A DNA stretch of 37,609 nucleotides, taken from contig CAMAQF010000038.1 of NCBI GenBank assembly GCA_945860265.1, positions 1-37,609 on the forward strand. The letters are read 5' to 3'. This document shows positions 33,444 through 37,609 of the stretch, piece by piece. The position numbers were made by a program, and so were the translations under genes. Source of the DNA: Emticicia agri. Lineage in GTDB: Bacteria > Bacteroidota > Bacteroidia > Cytophagales > Spirosomataceae. Under the pieces are notes generated by a model that was given only the letters and a program-made list of their open reading frames with translations, did not search any database and was not told where the DNA came from. How positions within the stretch are numbered: position 1 is the stretch's first letter; every line of letters begins with the position of its first letter.

Positions 33444-33492
33444 AAAAAAAGGCAATTACCTTTAGCTTTTTCTGCCAAAGGTAACTGCCTTT
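33444..33492 (-). terminator. Rho-independent terminator of gyrB
   Basis: AAAGGCAATTACCTTT (33448-33463) pairs with 33477-33492 over 16 positions with one mismatch. On the minus strand the stem runs directly into T7 (33450-33444). It lies about 70 bp after the gyrB stop codon. Confidence 0.9.
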
Positions 33493-33561
33493 GAAATATT
33501 TACAATAAAAAACCGCTAAAAATTTATTTTGGTTGATTTTTGTCGGAAAACTTATGATTGT

Positions 33562-35538
<1,977 letters not shown>

Positions 35539-35626
35539 TTATTTTTTATAAAAATTTAACTATCAGATTTTATCTGAATAGAATATCTTAACTTTGATAT
35601 TCGCAGTTTTTAGTATTATTTTAATG

Positions 35627-35634
35627 TAAAGATA
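35627..35634 (-). promoter_or_regulatory. Possible -7 box of gyrB
   Basis: Minus-strand TATCTTTA, one base from TAnnTTTG, 92 bp before the gyrB start. No -33 TTTG was seen. The same variant box TATCTTTA precedes the first gene of the window. Confidence 0.35.
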
Positions 35635-35765
35635 CATATTTTTATCTGAATTTTAAAATTTATAATCCACGCTGCATATCAACAATTCTGTATTTTCGGG
35701 ATAGATTTGGTTTAAAAATAAAATGAGCGATTTTCACCTTTAAAAATGAATAAAAAATAGAAATT

Positions 35766-36269
35766 ATGAAAAAGTTCATTTGGGTGCTATTGCTTTTAAT
35801 TTCCTGTAAATCAACGTTTTATGTGGTTCGTCATGGTGAAAAAGTTGATAATACGGCCAATCCACCGTTGAGTGTTTTAGGCCAAGAAAGAGCCGAAGAT
35901 TTGAAAACCGAATTGGCTAATAAAGGAATCACCGAGATTTATTCAACTAATTATTTGCGAACCAAAAATACGGTTAAACCTTTAGCTAATTCAAGGGGTT
36001 TAGTAACTAAGATTTATGCCGTAAGCCCAGCCGATTCTATGGGAGTTTTTATCGAAAAATTGAAACAAATGAAAGGTAAAAATGTATTGATAGTAGGGCA
36101 TAGCAATACGACAAAATATGTGGTCAATGGCTTGCTTGAGCGAGATACACTACGAGTCGATATCCCAGATAATGATTTCGATAACCTCTACATTGTAAAA
36201 AGACAGTTTTTTTCAGTCCGAAAAATGCGTTTCTTTGTAAAAACTTATGGAAAAACTTCACCAAAATAA
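35766..36269 (+). CDS. Histidine phosphatase family lipoprotein
   Basis: 167 residues: a very short signal with lipobox LLISC (Cys14) directly followed by the catalytic core. The phosphohistidine motif is RHGE (in VVRHGEKVD), and the second histidine is in LIVGHSNTTKYVV; TNYLRTKNTVKPLA provides the usual mid-domain Arg. This is the histidine (phosphoglycerate-mutase-like) phosphatase superfamily, likely acting on small phosphate esters in the periplasm. The fold starts only a few residues after the lipid anchor. It stands alone, divergent from gyrB. Confidence 0.88.
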   Translation: MKKFIWVLLLLISCKSTFYVVRHGEKVDNTANPPLSVLGQERAEDLKTELANKGITEIYSTNYLRTKNTVKPLANSRGLVTKIYAVSPADSMGVFIEKLKQMKGKNVLIVGHSNTTKYVVNGLLERDTLRVDIPDNDFDNLYIVKRQFFSVRKMRFFVKTYGKTSPK

Positions 36270-36274
36270 AATTA

Positions 36275-36307
36275 ATACCTGTAAGGTTTATTAATCCTTA
36301 CAGGTAT
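36275..36307 (+). terminator. Hairpin after the histidine phosphatase gene
   Basis: Perfect 12-bp stem ATACCTGTAAGG (36275-36286) with 36296-36307 around a 9-nt loop, immediately after the stop. It lacks a T tract, so it may be a weak terminator or a dispersed repeat. Confidence 0.6.
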
Positions 36308-36456
36308 AGGGACTAATTCAGATTAAAATCCCCTTCAATTAACATCTTTTGGTCAAGTTTTTGCGTTAAATATTAAATATAATACTATCAACGAAAGTGA
36401 ATAGTTTTTCAAATAAATATTCACTCATGCGTAATTCGCTCATTCACTCATTAAAT

Positions 36457-37609
36457 ATGAAAAACATACGTAGATTTACTTTAATTGCCCTTGCCGTTGT
36501 TACGATTCCGTTTGTAGCATTTAAGTACGACGACCGCTATTTCGAGATAGCCAAAAATCTAGATATTTTCGCAACGATGTTTAAGGAACTCAACGCTTAT
36601 TACGTTGACGAAATCAACCCAAACAAAGCCATGCGTTTGAGTATCGAATCAATGCTCAAGCAACTCGACCCATATACCAACTTCTACCCCGAAGATGACA
36701 TCGAAGATTATATGACCATGACAACAGGGAAATATAATGGTATCGGTGCAACGGTTTCACATCGCGACAATAAACACGTAGTTATGATGATTTACGAAAG
36801 TTCGCCAGCCGATAAGGCAGGAATGAAAATTGGTGACGAAATCATAAAAGTTGATGGCGTAGATGTGGTGGCTCGCAAAGGAGTTGACATTGGTCGATTA
36901 ATGAAAGGTCAAACTGGCACGACCGTGAAAATGTCGGTAAAGCGTTTTGGTCAAAATTCACCCATTGATTTAGTAGTTGGTCGTGATATTGTGAAAACAC
37001 CAAACGTGCCAAATTCGGGGATGATTAACGACGAAGTTGGCTATATTCAATTAAATGATTTTGCTGCTACTGCTGCCAAAGAAGTGAAAGGTGCTTTTGC
37101 TGAATTGAAAGGGCAAGGTATGAAAAAAGTGATTTTAGATTTGCGTGGAAACCCAGGTGGTTTATTGAATATGTCAGTTGAAATCTGCAATGCATTTTTA
37201 GCGAAAGACCAATTAATTGTAGAAACTCGTGGAAAAGTGGCCGAATGGAATCATAAATATTTGGCGATGGAGGCTCCACTTGATACCGAAATTCCGATTG
37301 TAGTTTTGATAAATAGCCAAAGTGCATCAGCTTCTGAAATTGTGAGTGGAACGCTTCAGATTATGATCGTGCAGTAATTATTGGTCAACGTTCATTTGGA
37401 AAAGGTTTGGTGCAAACAACTCGTGACTTGAGTTATGGAACAAAAATGAAAATCACAACCGCCAAATACTACATTCCGAGTGGACGTTGTATTCAGGCTT
37501 TAGATTATAGCCATCGAAACCCCGATGGGAGCGTAGGTCGTGTGGCAGACTCGCTAAAGACAGCTTTCAAAACCAAAAACAATCGCACAGTTTATGATGG
37601 TGGCGGTGT
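36457..37609 (+). CDS. CtpA-like S41 carboxy-terminal processing protease (partial, frameshifted)
   Basis: Starts at the ATG at 36457 ([15 protein letters not shown], an N-terminal membrane/signal segment); 20 upstream in-frame codons are an ATTCACTCAT-type low-complexity leader and are not counted. A PDZ domain spans about residues 90-175 ([32 protein letters not shown]). The S41 core follows ([13 protein letters not shown]) with the nucleophile region [14 protein letters not shown]. After CTTCAG at 37359 one base (probably G) is missing, so the frame closes at 37377. Reading +1 from there continues perfectly ([18 protein letters not shown], including the catalytic Lys) to the window end. 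Either a recent mutation or a sequence error; the gene is otherwise intact and runs past the right edge. Confidence 0.85.

Noticed and set aside
37354..37380. Programmed +1 or -1 frameshift in the S41 protease
   Set aside because: No slippery heptamer or downstream stem was seen at CTTCAGATTATG, and the family is not known for it.

Overview
The window looks like an AT-rich chromosome segment from a Bacteroidota, most likely a Cytophagales/Spirosomaceae-type bacterium; I cannot fix the genus. Reasons: promoters of the Bacteroidota TTTG / TAnnTTTG kind (for example before metF, the PfkB kinase and the alpha-E gene), almost no Shine-Dalgarno sequences, many secreted proteins beginning MKK...AQ and lipoproteins ending in a short LxSC lipobox, and gene families typical of that phylum. 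No tRNA, rRNA, CRISPR array, insertion sequence or phage gene was seen.

Layout. 1-1437 is a gene-free modular tandem repeat array (130-bp unit with an optional 58-bp module, several small hairpins per unit). 1645-3879 holds a GNAT-like protein and a PfkB kinase. 4106-7092 (minus) holds a MoxR/ChlI-like AAA+ ATPase, a 39-residue membrane peptide gene and nagA. 7383-9369 (plus) is an alpha-E protein plus transglutaminase pair without the usual ATP-grasp partner. Then come a nucleoside-type MFS transporter and, convergent to it, an M16 peptidase.

12259-20329 is the most interesting block. On the minus strand lie a secreted TPR-CHAT caspase-like protein, a secreted protein of unknown function and two tandem paralogous lipoproteins. 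Divergently, on the plus strand, lie an ECF-type sigma factor and a one-TM putative anti-sigma protein with a TPR-like ectodomain. Both lipoprotein genes and the sigma gene are preceded by the same bipartite element, AAGGTTACAT (last base variable), exactly 13 bp, then TGATATTA, each oriented toward its gene. This reads as the sigma factor's own promoter and ties the block into one autoregulated envelope system.

20367-29789 is mostly housekeeping: ispF, two exported hydrolases (an amidohydrolase and an AbgB-like M20 peptidase), a minus-strand group tsaE-ald-hypothetical, and the mrdA-rodA cell-wall elongation pair. 29863-37609 holds a small secreted protein, a decayed acetyl-CoA hydrolase/transferase pseudogene with four in-frame stops and at least three frameshifts, metF, a secreted DsrE-like protein, gyrB, a histidine-phosphatase lipoprotein, and the start of a CtpA/S41 protease that carries a one-base frameshift between its catalytic Ser and Lys and runs off the window.

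Several gene starts were moved downstream of the longest possible start because a signal peptide, a family N-terminus or a promoter box shows the upstream part is not coding. Intergenic spaces are rich in unrelated inverted repeats, some of which serve as terminators.
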